A DNA stretch of 6,615 nt from Verrucomicrobiota bacterium (lineage in GTDB: Bacteria; Verrucomicrobiota; Verrucomicrobiia; Opitutales; Opitutaceae): positions 1 to 6,615 of the forward strand of contig JAUPWC010000250.1 in NCBI GenBank assembly GCA_030916665.1, read 5' to 3'. The notes under the pieces are model-generated. The model saw nothing but the letters and a program-made list of their open reading frames with translations, searched no databases and was not told where the DNA came from. Position 1 is the first letter of the stretch; each line of letters opens with the position of its first letter. Position numbers and translations under genes: made by a program. This document shows positions 5,220 through 6,615 of the stretch, one piece after another.

Positions 5220-5262
5220 AGCGCGCTTGCGCGCGCCCTTGGAATGCGCCCGCAAGCGGGCT
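5220..5262. repeat. 17-base inverted repeat AGCGCGCTTGCGC / GCAAGCGGGCT
   Basis: The arms 5220-5236 and 5246-5262 are inverted with 15 of 17 matches around a 9-base loop CCTTGGAAT. Each arm is itself a near palindrome (GCGCGCTTGCGCGC; GCCCGCAAGCGGGC), so a cruciform or two separate hairpins are possible. Confidence 0.65.
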
Positions 5263-5326
5263 GCCCACAAGTCCACGCCCCACATCCAGGCAACCAATAG
5301 ACCATCTCGGCATTTGACGATGAAGG

Positions 5327-5350
5327 CTGACTGGACAGGATCTCAGTCAG
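5327..5350 (+). promoter_or_regulatory. Hairpin in the leader of the [2Fe-2S] subunit gene
   Basis: CTGACTG (5327-5333) and CAGTCAG (5344-5350) form a perfect 7-base-pair stem around GACAGGATCT, ending 7 bases before the ATG at 5358. It sits over the ribosome-loading region, and no Shine-Dalgarno sequence is seen there. It could be an operator or a translational control hairpin. A TTGACG at 5314-5319 resembles a -35 box but lacks a good -10. Confidence 0.45.
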
Positions 5351-5357
5351 TTTTCCC

Positions 5358-5834
5358 ATGCCCTCCTACACCCTGAAAGTAAACGGGCAGGCGCACACGG
5401 TCACCGTGGCGGCCGACACCCCGCTCCTCTGGGCGCTCCGTGACAACCTCGGCCTCGTCGGCACCAAATACGGGTGCGGCATGGGCCTCTGCGGCGCCTG
5501 CACCGTCCACCTCAACGGCGTGCCGGTGCGCTCCTGCCAGACGCCCGTCTCCGCCGTCGGCAACACTCCCGTCACCACCATCGAGGGCCTCGACCCCGCC
5601 GGGGCTCATCCCTTGCAAAAAGCCTGGTGCGATCACGACGTGCCGCAGTGCGGTTACTGCCAGGCCGGGCAGATCATGACCGCCGCCGCGCTGCTCAAGC
5701 AGACCCCTTCGCCCACCGACGCCGACATTGACGCTGCCATGGCCGGCAATCTCTGCCGTTGCGGCACCTACGTCCGCATCCGCGCCGCGATCAAGGATGC
5801 GGCCGGCGCCACGCAAAAGGAGGCCGAGTCATGA
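5358..5834 (+). CDS. iorA: [2Fe-2S] subunit of a molybdenum hydroxylase (isoquinoline 1-oxidoreductase alpha type)
   Basis: A 158-residue protein of the xanthine oxidase family's iron-sulfur subunit. The N-terminal plant-ferredoxin-like domain binds one [2Fe-2S] cluster through C40, C45, C48 and C60 ([21 protein letters not shown] region, 40-60). The C-terminal four-helix domain binds the second through C98 and C101 ([11 protein letters not shown]) and C133 and C135 (NLCRCGTY). It passes electrons from the molybdenum cofactor of the partner subunit to an acceptor. Its length and the Tat-bearing partner match the IorA/IorB and aldehyde or nicotinate dehydrogenase branch, which lacks an FAD subunit and usually delivers electrons to cytochromes. 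No export signal is present; such subunits are carried across with the partner. The stop overlaps the next start as ATGA, so translation is probably coupled. The symbol denotes the family, not the substrate. Confidence 0.93.
   Translation: MPSYTLKVNGQAHTVTVAADTPLLWALRDNLGLVGTKYGCGMGLCGACTVHLNGVPVRSCQTPVSAVGNTPVTTIEGLDPAGAHPLQKAWCDHDVPQCGYCQAGQIMTAAALLKQTPSPTDADIDAAMAGNLCRCGTYVRIRAAIKDAAGATQKEAES
5818..5823 (+). promoter_or_regulatory. Shine-Dalgarno site deciding the start of the molybdopterin subunit
   Basis: AGGAGG, inside the end of the preceding gene, lies 7 bases before ATG 5831. It shows that 5831 is the true start, which matters because a repeat lies between this codon and the Tat motif. 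Confidence 0.9.
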
Positions 5835-6615
5835 AGCCAAAACCCGCCCAAGTTGTAGCGGCGGGCTCTGACCGCCGAAGCGATAACGACGGCGCTCATG
5901 GAGCGCCGCTACAGAATGTCTCCCGCCGCGACTTCATCCGCATCTGCGCGCTCGCGGGCGGCGGTTTCGCCATCGGTTACGTGCTGCCCGGGCAGGCCTT
6001 CGCCCAGGCCGCGACCAACCTGCTCGACGACACGGCAAAGCAGTTCACGCCGAATCCTTTCATCCGGATCACGCCGGAGAACATCATCACCATCCTCGCG
6101 AAGAACCCCGAGACCGGCCAGGGCGTGAAGACCCACCTGCCGATGATCGTGGCCGAGGAACTCGACGTGGATTTCAACACCATCGTCGTCGAACAGGCCG
6201 GCCTGCGCGGCGACGTCGGTCCGCAGTTCGCCGGCGGCAGCCGCTCCACGCCGGACAACTACCAGCGCCTGCGCGTCGCGGGCGCCACCGCGCGCGTGAT
6301 GCTGATCGAGGCCGCAGCCCAGACCTGGGGCGTGCCCGCCGACCAGCTCACGACCGAGAAGGGCCGCGTCATCCACTCCGCCTCCGGCCGCAGCGCCACC
6401 TACGGCCAGCTCGCCACCAAGGCCGCCACCCTGCCCATCCCCGACGAGAAAACCGTGCGTCTCAAGCGCGAGGGCGAGTTCCGCGTCATGGGCTCGCGCG
6501 TCGGCGGCGTGGACAATCCCGCCATCGTGACCGGCCGGGCCCTGTACGGGATCGACCAGAAGCTGCCCGGCATGGTTTACGCCGCCTACACCAAGTGCCC
6601 CGTCTACGGCGGCAA
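5831..6615 (+). CDS. iorB: Molybdopterin-binding subunit of a molybdenum hydroxylase (isoquinoline 1-oxidoreductase beta type), N-terminal part
   Basis: The first 261 codons of a protein usually about 730-780 residues long; it runs off the window. It is the catalytic subunit of a xanthine-oxidase-family enzyme that hydroxylates an aromatic N-heterocycle or aldehyde using water. A twin-arginine signal, S31-R32-R33-D34-F35-I36, followed by a hydrophobic [14 protein letters not shown] and an AFAQ cleavage region (56-59), shows Tat export of the folded complex. Family blocks follow: [59 protein letters not shown], and [20 protein letters not shown] with [17 protein letters not shown] (start of the second domain). 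The start is fixed by the strong AGGAGG and the ATGA overlap with the iron-sulfur subunit gene; no other start codon occurs before the Tat motif. Residues 9-28 are encoded by a palindromic repeat, an unusual extension of the signal's n-region. The substrate cannot be told. Confidence 0.92.
   Translation, partial: MKPKPAQVVAAGSDRRSDNDGAHGAPLQNVSRRDFIRICALAGGGFAIGYVLPGQAFAQAATNLLDDTAKQFTPNPFIRITPENIITILAKNPETGQGVKTHLPMIVAEELDVDFNTIVVEQAGLRGDVGPQFAGGSRSTPDNYQRLRVAGATARVMLIEAAAQTWGVPADQLTTEKGRVIHSASGRSATYGQLATKAATLPIPDEKTVRLKREGEFRVMGSRVGGVDNPAIVTGRALYGIDQKLPGMVYAAYTKCPVYGG
5854..5913. repeat. 60-base REP-like palindrome inside the molybdopterin subunit gene
   Basis: The outer arms TGTAGCGGCG (5854-5863) and CGCCGCTACA (5904-5913) are perfect inverted repeats. 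Inside, CGGCGG/CCGCCG (5859-5877, loop GCTCTGA) and CGGCGCTC/GAGCGCCG (5890-5908, loop ATG) are perfect hairpins, so a three-way junction with a 5-base-pair base stem is possible. It is exactly 20 codons long, in frame and without stops, and it encodes the stretch before the Tat motif. It uses codons such as GTA, CGA, GGA and CTA that are uncommon in the surrounding genes. Confidence 0.85.

Noticed and set aside
5314..5342. Sigma-70 promoter with TTGACG as -35
   Set aside because: At 17-base spacing the -10 position reads AGGATC, too far from TATAAT to support a call.

Overview
The window is GC-rich (about two-thirds to 70% G+C in its genes). All genes lie on the plus strand, and the spaces between them are packed with short hairpins and phased arrays. 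The gene content and the style of the intergenic repeats suggest a verrucomicrobium of the Opitutaceae type. That placement is an inference from pattern, not from a marker gene.

Layout: (1) the last 102 codons of a class II fructose-bisphosphate aldolase, a strong intrinsic terminator and a long REP-like hairpin (1-416); (2) a small P-loop kinase-like protein (458-997); (3) an M29-family metallo-aminopeptidase with all expected metal ligands (1203-2399); (4) a repeat-rich spacer leading into an ECF sigma factor (2646-3239), whose stop codon lies inside a 66-base imperfect inverted array; (5) a small exported protein with a strong ribosome binding site (3358-3801); (6) an AT-richer patch holding a 57-residue Cys/His protein (3834-4007); (7) an exported HExxH protein, probably a zinc metallopeptidase (4101-5093); (8) a repeat-bearing leader and the first part of a molybdenum-hydroxylase operon: a two-cluster [2Fe-2S] subunit (5358-5834) overlapping by ATGA with a Tat-exported molybdopterin subunit that runs off the window (5831-6615).

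The last two genes are the only pair clearly forming one enzyme: the small subunit passes electrons from the molybdenum site of the large subunit to an acceptor outside the cytoplasm. The sigma factor and the following exported protein may be a regulatory pair, but no anti-sigma factor is visible in the window. The other genes look like independent housekeeping or accessory units.

The most unusual signals are in the repeats. A 60-base cloverleaf-like palindrome sits in frame inside the molybdopterin subunit gene, between its start codon and its twin-arginine motif, so 20 codons of repeat should be translated. Around the sigma factor gene, four arrays of 9-10 base units with related cores (minus strand CACTAAT, CACAGAT, CACGGAA, CACGAAA) occupy both flanks. 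I found no CRISPR, defence island, tRNA, rRNA or transposase gene.
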